Assembly: GCA_964023275.1 (NCBI GenBank)
Contig: OZ029927.1
Span: forward strand, 3,519,715-3,583,714
Direction: 5' to 3'
DNA length: 64,000 nt
Source: Norana najaformis
Lineage: Eukaryota; Annelida; Clitellata; Crassiclitellata; Hormogastridae
This document shows positions 12,402-21,905 of this stretch, in pieces (within the stretch, counting starts at the first letter, position 1; each line of letters begins with the position of its first letter). A program made the translations under genes and the position numbers. The notes beneath the pieces are model-generated. The model searched no databases. It saw only the letters and a list, made by a program, of their open reading frames with translations, and had not been told where the DNA came from.

Positions 12402-12480
12402 TGTAATTGTAATTGTAATTCCGAGATTTCTACAGTGCCCAACGAAAGCCGCGCCGTGGGGACCAGCTTTCCCGAACCTC
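12402..12480 (-). mobile_element. Retroelement 3' tail, family A
   Basis: The minus strand reads AAAGCTGGTCCCCACGGCGC, GGCTTTCGTTGGGCACTGTA and GAAATCTCGGAATTACAA, then further ATTACA repeats. It is very close to the copies at 34368, 40555 and 61025, so the family moved comparatively recently. Confidence 0.6.
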
Positions 12481-13265
12481 ACAAAGGTGTTACAGCCCTG
12501 ATTCTTCCAAAGTATGGCTGAGTTCTGGCTCTTAATTTTCCAACAGCATGAATTATGTAGACGTTTGCTGACCCAGTTAACTGAATGGTAAACTCCTAAA
12601 CTCTTAAACATCAGTCTGAGGCCCAGATATTCACTAATTCAAAATACCTGATAACAAAGCACTGTATTGTATACAACAACACACCCACATAATTGGACAA
12701 ATTTCTTAACCTTCCAGGCCATAGGTCACCGGGGTGTTAACAAATACAGTGTAATACAATATAGCCTCCATGAACAGCTGATAATGTGGCAACTAAAATA
12801 ATTCCCACAAAATACTTTGAGTCAGTAAATTCGAAAATGATACAGAAAAATCAGGAAAATTTGACAAGCAACCAATCGGCAGCAAAGAAAAACCGTGGAG
12901 GACAGAAAATTCAGACATACATCTCGAGAATTTCTGTTTCCTTAAGACTGACTGGTAGCTATCCGGACTTTCCCTGGTTTGTCTGAATCCTACGTCGTTT
13001 TGAAAAACAGAAAACAGAACTACTATCTCCTGAGAACTATCTAAAGCCTTCAACTCAACCATAAAGCCTGGGAGTTTTGTGACTGAAAAGGCAGAATATC
13101 AACTAGCATTCGGGGCACCCATGATACCATTTCATATTCCAGAAGCACCTTCAGCCAGCATCACTGCTGTTAGTAAATTTCCAAAGAAAACAAATTGTAG
13201 AAACAGACACTGAACATCTCCAATACCAAGACATAACAAGCATGACATTACTATACATTCATGTG
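12481..13265. other. No gene seen
   Basis: AT-rich sequence. Overlapping frames at 12786-13062 on both strands show no motif. Confidence 0.45.
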
Positions 13266-13269
13266 CATG

Positions 13270-13395
13270 GCCTAATCTAATTTACTTGATCACGGCTTTT
13301 GACCTGATCAGGAATTGGTTTTACTGCACCACTGGTTGATGCCTTGTACATTAGACACTGGCAGCACAGAAGTTGCTAATTAATAATAATAATAA
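13270..13395 (+). mobile_element. LINE-beta 3' end
   Basis: It contains ACTGGTTGATGCCTTGTAC and TTAGACACTGGCAGCACAG, then AAGTTGCTAATTAATAATAA. This is the same 3' untranslated block seen at 15765 and 53395 (minus) and 43490 (plus). It ends in an AATAATA microsatellite. Confidence 0.55.
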
Positions 13396-13544
13396 AAAAA
13401 TAACTCAGCACAACTATAACAAAACACAAGCAGATATCAACTGATGATAGCTGCTACAAAGTAAAACTACAAAGTAGGTTTAAAACTCATGGCAATTCTT
13501 GTAAAAATAGGCAGCTAAATAAATGGTAAATAATGCATGAAAGC

Positions 13545-13630
13545 TGCCTACAACTGGGAATAGAACTTAGGTCATGTAGTCCTGCTTTCAGAAACATTAC
13601 CACTACACCACTGTGTCCCATCTAAATGCA
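13545..13630 (-). mobile_element. tRNA-derived SINE head or tRNA pseudogene
   Basis: The minus strand reads GGGACACAGTGGTGTAGTGG, TAATGTTTCTGAAAGCAGG, then AAGTTCTATTCCCAG. The A-box part is tRNA-like, but the B box (GTTCTATTCC) is degenerate and no proper acceptor stem pairs up, so this is not a working tRNA gene. Confidence 0.4.
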
Positions 13631-15110
13631 AAGATGCTGGCAGAGTTGGCCACTGACTGGATTCTCAAATAAACGAGCAAAAAACCTTTATTGAAGATAT
13701 AGGCAGTTCTTTAACATCTTACATAATTATAAAGAAGACCAGAGCTTTCTCCTTGATGGTAAATTTTATCCTTCTGCAAAATCTCAAACGTGAAGATCAC
13801 TTCTATCTGACTATCATAACAGGCACTAGTATCATGTGCATTATAAACCAGCACCATAGAAGTCAGAAGCTAGGACAGTGTAAATCAGAGAAGACTGGAG
13901 CAGTAATGGGAAGCTCATGTTAGCGCTACTGTTACTCAAGATGTCATCATCGTCATCATTATCATCATCACCATCACCATCTGGTGTCCCTCACCAAAGT
14001 GTTGCTGTTTCCACAACTCGGTCAACTGTCGCAGCCTTGGGCTTGTTATCAAAGAAGTGGAATATACTATATCACTGTGTATAACTTTTAACCCTTTGAT
14101 GCCATTCTCACGTGACTCAAAAAAAGGTTCTACATTACAGAGGGTAAAAGCTGAGAAAGCAGGTTATCTTGTTACCTAACAGAAAGCCTACTAATTGTCA
14201 TGTATTTAATAGGCCTACACACTACTAAGATCAAAAACCACTGCATTTAACCCAGGAAAAAATCAGCTAAGCCTAATAGATGTGTAAATATGTCTGGATA
14301 TTTGTAAACAGTCTCTTAAGAACCTCTTAAATGCCCTTACATCAATGCAGTTAGTTAACTATGTTTGAAGATTATTCATCTTCCCTAAATATGCATTATA
14401 AGAACTTGTAAGCCTAATGCAGATATCACAGAGGCATGGTTTGTGTGGCACAGCATGTCTTCATTATATTTCTGTGTAAAACCTTATACAGATGTCTAAC
14501 TCAAATTGACATCACAGATGGGTCGAAAGGAATCAGCCTATCAGAATAAGCTGAATTTATGGGATCATAAATGTCCCCCAACTGCATCAAGAATCCCTAC
14601 GGCCAGTCAGGCTGGCATGGTCACCTCTGCTCATCCCTAGATGGACAGCGTCAGACACTGACATTTTTCTTTCAATGATTTATCTCAATATTTTCATCAT
14701 ATACCAATGATGGTATATGTGCTAGTATTTTTCATTATTTACATCTGTGGGCTCTTGATTTATTTCAGTGTTTCATACCTGTATTGTTTTTCTTGATTTA
14801 CATAAGATTTTTATTGATTTAAATCGCATTTTCCTGTCAGTGTTTTCTTGGTTTCCACAGTTTTTTATATACATTATACAAACATGATTTTTGCTTTACA
14901 TCAGTCTTGTCATGATTTACAGCAGCTTTTTGTCATTTATGTGTTATATTTTCCTCCAAAAATATTGAACAAGTAAAATTATATTATTACCATATGTGTA
15001 GTAATTCTAATATCACTCTGTAAAAGTATTCTTGATTTATGTTAGCTTTTGTTATTCAGGGTAAAACATTTCTTGATTTTATAGCGCATTGCTTTGCCTG
15101 AGAATTGGAC
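13631..15110. other. No gene seen; short (CAT)n near 13945-13982
   Basis: AT-rich sequence, with repeated TTGATTTA-like words between 14680 and 15080 (an A/T-rich, weakly periodic stretch). No coding evidence. Confidence 0.4.
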
Positions 15111-15114
15111 TGTA

Positions 15115-15300
15115 AATGATGTAAATGTATATGTACATGGTTTTCTGCTTCAATCCTGCTCATTTTCAATAAATTTATTGGATGAGATCCTTTACCACCG
15201 CTGCCCATTTTGAATGGATGCCACACCATTTAAGGTCCCCATGTATGGACTGTGCACGCCTGAGATTAAAATCTCTTAAATAAAGCCATGAAGAAGTAAG
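15115..15300 (+). repeat. Dispersed repeat R, copy 1
   Basis: Shared with 62360-62540 and partly with 49450-49560. Common blocks are ATGTAAATGTATATG, CCTGCTCA, GGTGAGATCCTT or GATGAGATCCTT, CCACCGCTGCC, and TTAAGGTCCCC followed by CGCCTGAGAT. The family is unrecognised. It lies immediately upstream of the pogo-like fragment here. Confidence 0.6.
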
Positions 15301-15416
15301 CACCAGTCTTGTCAAAACTACTGACCACGAATGAACGCATTTCGCTGTGGTCCTTAGCTGTTTAGCAGATGGGATGAAACTTAAACCAATGACTATGTTT
15401 AAGTGAAAGACTGCCA

Positions 15417-15715
15417 AAAGGAATTACGTTTCCAAGAGGCATCATTGTAAAAGCTCATCCTAAAAGTTGGATGGATGAAGATGGAACAAAGGATTGGGTG
15501 GAACACAAGTGGAACACATGGTCAGGTCTGCTGCTCAAGAAAAGAGGCCTGCAAGTGTGGGACACATTCTGCATGCATCTAACTGATCCTTTCAAATCAA
15601 AGGTTAAACAATCACACACAGAAATGAGCGCAATCCTTGGTAGGTTAACTTCTGCGCAACAGCTTTTGGACTTTACCTGCACAAGCCATTTTAAGAAGGT
15701 GTCTGTAAATTTTGG
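15417..15715 (+). pseudogene. pogo-like (DDE_1) transposase fragment
   Basis: The plus frame reads KGITFPRGIIVKAHPKSWMD, then EDGTKDW, later LLLKKRGLQVWDTFCMHLTD, then SKVKQ and LTSAQQLLDF. This follows the DDE_1/pogo-Tigger pattern: 'P-G--V-----GWMDE-GM--W', then 'LLVWDSFRAHLTD', then 'IPGGLTSQLQPLD'. The Asp of VWD matches the second catalytic Asp of the family. The usual GGLTSQLQPLDV block is altered to GRLTSAQQLLDF, which suggests decay. The N-terminal CENPB-type DNA-binding half and the first catalytic Asp are absent. About 100 codons remain of a family usually several hundred residues long. It is a dead fragment on the plus strand, between repeat R and LINE-beta. Confidence 0.7.
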
Positions 15716-15764
15716 ATGGAATGGAAGGTATCTAAAAGTGGGAACATGAATTATTATTGTAGGC

Positions 15765-16395
15765 CTAATTAGTAACTTCTATCCCACCAGTGTCTAATGC
15801 ATAAGGCATCAACCGATGCACACCAAAGCCAAGACGAAGTCAGGTCAATATCCAGAAGTAAATCCACTAAGACAGAGAGGCAGCGTACAGTGGATAAGCA
15901 ATCTGAAAAGGTAAGTCTTAAGTTGAGAACGAAATGATACAAGTGACTGAGTAGAATGGAGAGGTGCAGTAAGAGTGTTCCAAAATGTAGATCCAAAAAA
16001 TTCAGCCATGGAGTTCAGAAAAAACTCCTTTTTAAAGTTTTTGCATGTTTGACTTTGTGATACCAACCAGAATCGAGTTACAGTAGTCAAGAAGACTGAA
16101 GGCCAATGCATTTGTCAAAGATATCCTTGAAGACATGGGGACATAATGCCTAATTTTGCATATGTCATGAATATACAAGTATGATGACTTAAGATACCAT
16201 TTACATAGTTGGTAAGAGACATAGCAGAATCAAAAACAAAGCCCAAACTATGTGCAGAATCAGCCAACTCGACAAGCAGGTCACCCAGCTTTAAAGATTT
16301 AAAACTGTGTGAACATCTGTCTTTTTCTTGGATTCTTGAACCAATTGCATGAATAAATAACTTTGCCATTTCACTTTGGAACACTATTTATTTAA
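15765..16395 (-). mobile_element. LINE-beta fragment, reverse-transcriptase C-terminal region
   Basis: The minus strand, across frameshifts, reads SFKSLKLGDLLVELADSAHS, LGFVFDSAMSLTNYVNGIL, then NALAFSLLDYC-like sequence, then STQSLVSFRSQLKTYLFRLL. This is the CR1/L2-type order: the LG-V-D--LS-----N block, an LDYCN-like block and the terminal LKTYLFRL. The 3' untranslated end near 15765 carries GGTTGATGCCTTATGC and TTAGACACTGG, as in other LINE-beta copies. It is truncated at the 5' side, with several frame breaks. Confidence 0.7.
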
Positions 16396-16399
16396 TAAG

Positions 16400-16600
16400 T
16401 CACAGGATGGCACGGTTGCCAATTGCTTAGTGCATAGGCCTTTCACCACTGTGCCCAAGGTTCAAATCCTAGTGTGCCCTTCTTCATACAGCCATCAAAT
16501 CCACATAATGGCTGTCTGCTACTTGAATTACCTGCATACCTTGCCAGACAATCCTAGAACTAAAGGATCACACCTGCAAAAGAACTTTCAATCATAGCAG
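16400..16600 (+). mobile_element. tRNA-derived SINE
   Basis: A tRNA-like head (TGGCACGGTTGCC, TTGCTTAGTGCATAGGCC) is followed by a perfect B box GGTTCAAATCC at 16459-16469. The body downstream resembles no other SINE in the window, so it may be a separate family. Confidence 0.55.
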
Positions 16601-16823
16601 ACAAGTAAGTGTGCACAGAGGATTTGGGTTTTTAGCCTGCCTACTTCTGTCAATTCAAACAACAAGATCTCTGGAAAATCTGTCAAAACAGGGGAACAGA
16701 GCAACTAAGCTGGACCTCTGACAAGCTGTGTTCTCTTATCCTACCAATTTCATTACAGTCTCTGTTGGTGAAGCTGAGTCAGTCAGCAACAGTCATTTTC
16801 ACTGTCCCACCCGCATACACACA

Positions 16824-16885
16824 TTAGGGTGGAGCGAAAAAATGAATTTAACATTTTGGGATCGGCAGGGAGTGAGAATGTTGCC
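16824..16885 (+). repeat. Left terminal inverted repeat
   Basis: TTAGGGTGGAGCG and GGCAGGGAGTGAGAATGTTG match the reverse complement of 20005-20069 with scattered differences and one or two gaps. Confidence 0.7.
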
Positions 16886-16977
16886 TAATGTGCACGGCAG
16901 TCTGAATGTGAAATAATATTGGATTTGGCTTACATCTTGAGGTGCCCCAAGGTCATAAAAAACCATGCTGTTGAAAA

Positions 16978-17400
16978 TTGTGGTGTAAAGCCTCCATCCC
17001 AACAATATCTCACAAGCGAGTATGTGAAAAGATTCGGTTGTATCACGCCAAGTATAGAAATCTACCGAAACCATTTAAGGGCAGATTAAATAATCCCCAG
17101 TACACTGCAGAGCGGGAAGATTTCTATAAACAAGATGCTGAAGCGTGCAAGTATGCACATATAACATTGTGCCACTGCGAGAAAGATAAGAACGTTCCAC
17201 TTGAAGAAAAAACAATTCTATCTGATCAGTGATCACAAAGAGAGATGATGAATGGAGCACTGGGCATAAGTATGACACAAAAATTGTGAAAACGGGAAGA
17301 AAGACAAAGCAAAGAAAAGGAACAAGTTCATAAACAAAGGAAGATTTCAACTGAAGATAATGCTACTATGGAAGAACCCACTGCTGGCCCATCAAAATGT
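16978..17400 (+). pseudogene. Transposase-like gene, N-terminal piece
   Basis: The plus frame reads WCKASIPTISHKRVCEKIRL, YHAKYRNLPKPFKGR, and then CHCEKDKNVPLEEKTILSDQ. It continues past stop codons near 17233 and 17281 with KREERQSKEKEQVHKQRK and EEPTAGPSK. From memory this matches the N-terminal pattern of a family of long uncharacterised invertebrate proteins ('W-K--IP-----V--KI---Y-K-R-L-K', then 'FL-DQR'). The piece ends where the LINE begins. The two in-frame stops show that it had decayed. It continues in the same nominal frame on the far side of the LINE. Confidence 0.6.
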
Positions 17401-17439
17401 TAACGTGACAGTTCTGACATTATGTGTTTTGGCAGTTCA

Positions 17440-18177
17440 GATTTTTATTTTATTTTATTTATACAGAACACTAATATAGCGCCCCTCCAAGAACACTACT
17501 CAGAAGCGCTCCCAAACCAACCTCGGCGAAATATAACAGTCTAAAGAGGAGAACAGAAGATAGAAGTAAAATCCCGGGGCAGAAGACATAGAGTAACAGG
17601 AAGTCCATTCCAGAGGGTTGGTCCAGCAACAGAGAAAGCACGACGCTGCATGGTCGAGGTGCGAGCGCAAGGCACTAGTAGATTACCACTAGCAGCGGAG
17701 CAAAGAGAAGCACGTCCCAAATTGGACCGGACAGGTAGGCAAAGCTCCCTCAAGTAAGAGGGGGCAAAACCCAACAAGAAGTTCCAAACAAAGACGATAG
17801 TGGATGCGCTGACTCATAGGAAGCCAGTGCAACTCATCTCGCATGAAATCAGAGACATGCCCAAACCTAGAGATGCCGCCAATAAGCCGTGCAGCTGCCC
17901 GCAACACACGTTCCAGGCACGAAAGCCTTACATCCGGGAGTCCAACATATAAAGAAGAGCAGTAATCCAACCGATTAGTGACAAATGCATGAACCAGAGT
18001 CTTAGATGAGGTGACTGAGAAAGAACGTGAGACAACACGAAGTTGCCGTAGCTGGTAGTAGCAACTACGACAAAGACGATGTACCTGAGCCTTAAAAGAG
18101 AGCTCCTGATCCAACTCAATGCCAAGGTCATAAACAGTGACTGAGAAGGTGATGTGAGGAAAGTCTAAATGTAAATA
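17440..18177 (-). mobile_element. LINE 3' fragment (CR1/L2-like) inserted in the TIR element
   Basis: The minus strand reads LGIELDQELSFKAQVHRLC, then QLRQLRVVSRSF, TLVHAFVTNRLDYCSSL, VGLPDVRLSCLERVLRAAAR, LHWLPMSQRIHYRLCLELL, then GFAPSYLRELCLPVRS, and RRAFSVAGPTLWNGLPVTL. These are in the exact order of CR1/L2-like LINE C-termini, with one frameshift near 17775. The 3' UTR holds GGGGCGCTATATTAG and ends in TAAATAAAATAAAATAAAAA at 17443-17462. It is 5' truncated after the thumb region. The coding part is the best preserved LINE piece in the window, so its insertion is fairly young. Confidence 0.85.
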
Positions 18178-19729
18178 TTGACAACAGTAACGTCGGCTTC
18201 TACATCTAAGATTCACTCACAAATGCCAACGACTTTGAGTAATGTGGCAAGAGAATGTGACAGGTACGATGTTTCTGATCGAAGTGCTGCTGAAACTGCA
18301 ACTGCAGTTTTACAAGATGCTGGACTAGAGCATGAAGATGAGACATCACAAGTTATCAACAGGAGTAAAATTCGTACAGAACAGAAGACAGCCAGAAAAG
18401 ATTTACAAGCCATTGAACCAGAACACATAAGAAGGTCATATTTCGATGGTAGAAAAGACAAGAATAAAGTGCAAGTCAAGAAAAGAAGAAGGTATCTGAA
18501 TATGATAACCAAGGAGCATGTCACAGTTGTGCCAGAAACCGATTCAAACTATGTAGGTCATTTCGGTCCATCAGCTGTACACTCAAAAAGTATCGCAAGA
18601 GGAATATCAGATTACTTCGTTGAAAAAGAATAACAACCGACAAATTGCTTGCTGTTGGATGCGATGGCACAAATGTTAATACTGGTAGTTTAGGAGGTGC
18701 TATTTGCTTGCTCGAAGTGGAGATAGGGAGACCACTCCAGTGGCTTGTTTGTAAGTTGCATGCAAATGAATTGTCCAAAGTTGAGAATCTTGATGGTGTA
18801 ACGCATGGTCCTAGAGTGTTTTTTATTCCAGTTGGTAAAGCAATGCAAGAATGTGAAGACATGCCAGTAGTTCCATTTACAACAACTGCACTTGACAATT
18901 TTCCGTGTGTTGATAATGCCGATCTCAGTACCGATCAGAAGTATCTGTACGATATATGTCAAGCAATGGCTGCTGGGGAATCCCCTGATGATGTCACCAA
19001 CCGAAAATCAGGCCCGATAGTTCAGTCAAGATGGCTAACAGCTGCTAACAGAATTTTGTGCTTGTATGCTGAATCTGCAAAGCCATCAGAACAACTTATT
19101 ACACTCACAACATTCTTTATGAAAGTTTATGCCCCAGTCTGGTTTCACATCAAGACCGCATCTTCCAGCACAAAAGGTTCTCAGCATCTTTACCAAATGA
19201 TCGTGTTTTCTAGATAAATGTCCAAAGATATGCTGGCGATTGATGAAGATCCAGTAATACAAAGAATTCCTTCTTTGGCCATTGTGAGAATCTATTGCTT
19301 GCGATTTTAACTGATAATAGAAGTCATATAAGAGAACTGGCATCCCGGAGGATACTGGCTGCAAAGCAACAAGACACATCAGCTACAGTCCGACAGTTCC
19401 ATGCGCCAATTTACAACTTTGCTGCTGTAGACTACACTGACTTAATAAGTTGGCAAGAAACGGACAGATGTGGATCTCCTCTTGCAAAGCTGCTGTAAGA
19501 TGAAGAAATTCAGGAATTCATTGAAAACAAGAATATGACTGAAACCAATGCTGAATTTCCAAAATTTCCATGCCACATCCAAGCAACTGAAAGATGCATC
19601 AGATTTGTAACTGAAGTGTCAGCACCTTTGTGTTATGAGGATCAAAGAGAAGGATTTATACAGCCAAGAATAGAATCCAGAGGCTTAATTAAAATGTTTG
19701 ATAAGAAATCTGATTTTCGAGCGACATAG
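18178..19729 (+). pseudogene. Transposase-like gene, central and C-terminal pieces
   Basis: Three consecutive frames, all on plus, together give the remaining protein. 18178-18633 reads AIEPEHIRRSYFDGRKDKN and ends HFGPSAVHSKSIARGISDYF. 18645-19217 reads LAVGCDGTNVNTGSLGGAIC, PLQWLVCKLHANELS, LSTDQKYLYDICQAM, RWLTAANRILCLYAES and FFMKVYAPVWFHIKTAS. From about 19295 the frame reads ILTDNRSHIRELASRRILAA, later FPKFPCHIQATERCIRFVTE and RIESRGLIKMFDKKSDF, and stops at 19727-19729. Breaks: a frameshift near 18633-18645, a stop at 19215, a frameshift near 19270-19295 and a stop at 19496. GCDGT could hold the first acidic residue of an RNase H-like fold, but that is inference. No function should be assumed for this copy. 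Confidence 0.65.
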
Positions 19730-19999
19730 GCATGATTGATGCCAGACTCTGAACAAGCAATTTGACAGAAACATTTTCAGCAAACATTTTTAATCATATC
19801 TATTTCAGTTAAACAACTTGCATTGTTTATGTGACAGTAATTTTGCAAATTAGTGGATTCGTATCCGTGGGATTAGAGTGTATGTATACTTTCAGCAAAT
19901 ACGCAATTTTGGGGTCATAACGAGATAGATTTTGACAGTTGGCCACCTTAAAACTGAATGCTACAGGCACGATATTTTACCCTAGCAAAACTAGTACCA

Positions 20000-20069
20000 A
20001 AACACAAGTTTTGCACCCCCTGCCAAATGCAGATAAAATTTTTTTACCATAACTTTTGCTCTACCCTAA
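20000..20069 (-). repeat. Right terminal inverted repeat
   Basis: The reverse complement begins TTAGGGTAGAGCAAAAG, with GGCAGGGGGTGCAAAACTTG inside, matching the left end at 16824-16885. Confidence 0.7.
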
Positions 20070-21235
20070 CGCACATTCTACCAATGTACAGAAACGTACA
20101 GATATCTTGCCACAAGCAGACACATAAAGCAGAAAACGTTAGCCTGGCATTGTGATATAGGGTCAAGCCATGCAGCCAGCCTCTGCCTATTCATTTTTAC
20201 CTCATCACAAAGATTCACATAAATACATTTAAATATGACATTTATACACACTTATATTCATACACTTTAAAGCTACTAGATAAGATGGGATTCCAAAGGT
20301 TACCCCATCTATATTCCTCTTGGAATTCTCTCCACCTCATTTTCTGCAGTCCATCACCCCTGCTTTCCTGCCTTTCATTCTCCATCTGTCTGTGCGGCAC
20401 AAATAATAAGCCTTCAGGAAGTGAAGCGCTGTGTGCACCACGACATATTTCCATAACTGAATGACAGGCAATTTTCTATTCTTAGAAAAATCCACACCTC
20501 TGCACCACAGAAATCGTTATGTGGCAGTTCAAGATCCAGAAATCCGCACAATAATTGTAGTGGCACCACAGAAATGCAAACGACAGTCGCTCAGCCCCAG
20601 CTGATATCGATTCTTGCCATTTGTCGTAGTGCCCGGGTGCCAAAAACGTGGCCACAATTTCAGCCAAAATGATTATCCTTTCACAGGTTTTGACAACAAT
20701 GCATAGTGCTTAATGACGCCCAATTACCACCATCACTAAGCGTCATTAGGCGGTTGCCTGGCACACTCCTATAAACGTCCATAGAAGAAATATCTGTTGT
20801 GAGGTGACGTGAACGGTTGGAAGCAACCAATGCAGATGTGCGGTCATCGCATGTGCACATCATTGGTTTATTTAAGCGGTGAGATTTATATGGTGCAATC
20901 TGGACTTGGACCTTGGAGGATGGAATGCTATACAATGATGTCCAGAACTTGCTCCAATTCCATCCATTTTATTAGGCAAAGAATGACAACCAAGGCCTCT
21001 GAGGATGATGCACCTGACCTGACCCAAATAAATTCAAATTTTTCGCCAATCATAATGCCACTGGTTAGTTAAACATGAAAGCTGATATTCTGACAGACAT
21101 CTGATTCAAACCACGTAGCAGAATACACCTATTTTTATGCAGCTGAGTCTCCAGCCTACTCTAATCACAGAGGCAATTCTAAATAAAGAGCCATTTAAAA
21201 CCATAGAATAACTTACTGAATGCAGCCATCATAAT
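20070..21235. other. No supported gene; open minus stretch at 20482-20690
   Basis: The minus strand between about 20690 and 20482 is open and reads VATFLAPGHYDKWQESISAG, then ERLSFAFLWCHYNY and later NCHITISVV. It is motif-free. A separate minus candidate (20300-20395) has a good acceptor (TTATTTGTGCCGCACAG) and a weak donor. A hairpin pairs TAATGACGC (about 20712) with GCGTCATTA (about 20741). None of these supports a gene call. Confidence 0.35.
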
Positions 21236-21239
21236 CAAC

Positions 21240-21312
21240 CTAATCTAATGACTCCTATAGCACCGTTATCAAAATGCCCAAGGCATCAGTTGATGGTCGC
21301 TTCAGTCAATGC
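21240..21312 (-). mobile_element. LINE-alpha 3' tail
   Basis: The minus strand reads CGACCATCAACTGATGCC, TTGGGCATTTTGATAACGG, TGCTATAGGAGTC and then ATTAGATTAGG, the same end as 9850-9945. Confidence 0.6.
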
Positions 21313-21721
21313 TAATAATATGTGACCAGCTCAGATAAAATGAGTAACAAGCTGGATATATAACATGTTTGGATTTTTATTTGATGAAATAGTGTATTCA
21401 TTTCTAGCAAAAATAATGATCCATTTAGATAAATATTCCAAGGAGTTCCAGAGATATTGTTCTGTGGAACATCATGACCATCGCATCTATAGTTCTGAGA
21501 AAAATCGGTATATCTGTGGGACATGCTATCTCCTTACCAATCAGTACTTAAAATGCATCTAATATGCACACAATTCGGCTAAATTTGGCAACAGCATGAA
21601 AACATGCCTGACAAATATGAGCGTCCTATACAAACATTCAACAAATTATTTAAGTTTAAAGTATGCCATAAATTTGATTAAATCGCTAACAACAAAGACA
21701 ATGATATTTATCATTTATTTT

Positions 21722-21905
21722 GCATTATTATTATTTCTGCATATATTATGCACCACTATCTAAAGACTAATTATTATCAATCAATGGCACTAAGTAATTA
21801 TGAGTAAAGGATTTTCTCAAGGTCTCTATACAGTAACCGTCTCATGGGAAGCTCGAACCCGAACTCTCCATGTTAGAAGCCAAGTGCTGAACCAATCAGT
21901 TATTG
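21722..21905 (-). mobile_element. tRNA-derived SINE, family S1
   Basis: On the minus strand the head reads TAACTGATTGGTTCAGCACT and then TGGCTTCTAACATGG. A B box GGTTCGAGCTTCC lies at 21847-21859, and the S1 tail (GTGCCATTGATTGATAATAA, TTAGATAGTGGTGCATAATA) ends in AGAAATAATAATAA. Confidence 0.6.

Larger units (their letters stand above)
16824..20069 (+). mobile_element. Decayed DNA transposon with terminal inverted repeats, carrying a LINE insertion
   Basis: The ends are imperfect inverted repeats. The left end begins TTAGGGTGGAGCGAAAAA and has GGCAGGGAGTG about 40 bp in. The right end, read on the opposite strand, begins TTAGGGTAGAGCAAAAGT and has GGCAGGGGGTG about 40 bp in. Between them is a plus-strand, transposase-like gene in pieces (16978-17400 and 18178-19729) interrupted by an oppositely oriented LINE fragment (17440-18177). 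Without the LINE the element would be about 2.5 kb. Flanks (TACACACA on the left, CGCACATT on the right) do not give a clean target duplication. The superfamily is unresolved. The spacing of the ends and the presence of a single gene family between them make a transposon much likelier than a host gene. Confidence 0.72.

Noticed and set aside
13545-13630. tRNA gene on minus
   Set aside because: Degenerate B box and unpaired acceptor stem; better explained as a SINE head. No intact tRNA, rRNA or snRNA gene was recognised anywhere in the window.
15471-15749. Possibility that the pogo-like frame is a functioning host gene
   Set aside because: The N-terminal half and first catalytic Asp are missing, the conserved GGLTSQLQPLD block is altered, and it is surrounded by repeats.
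18213-18962. Minus frames under the transposase-like gene
   Set aside because: Shadows of the plus-strand pseudogene, which matches a recognisable block order.
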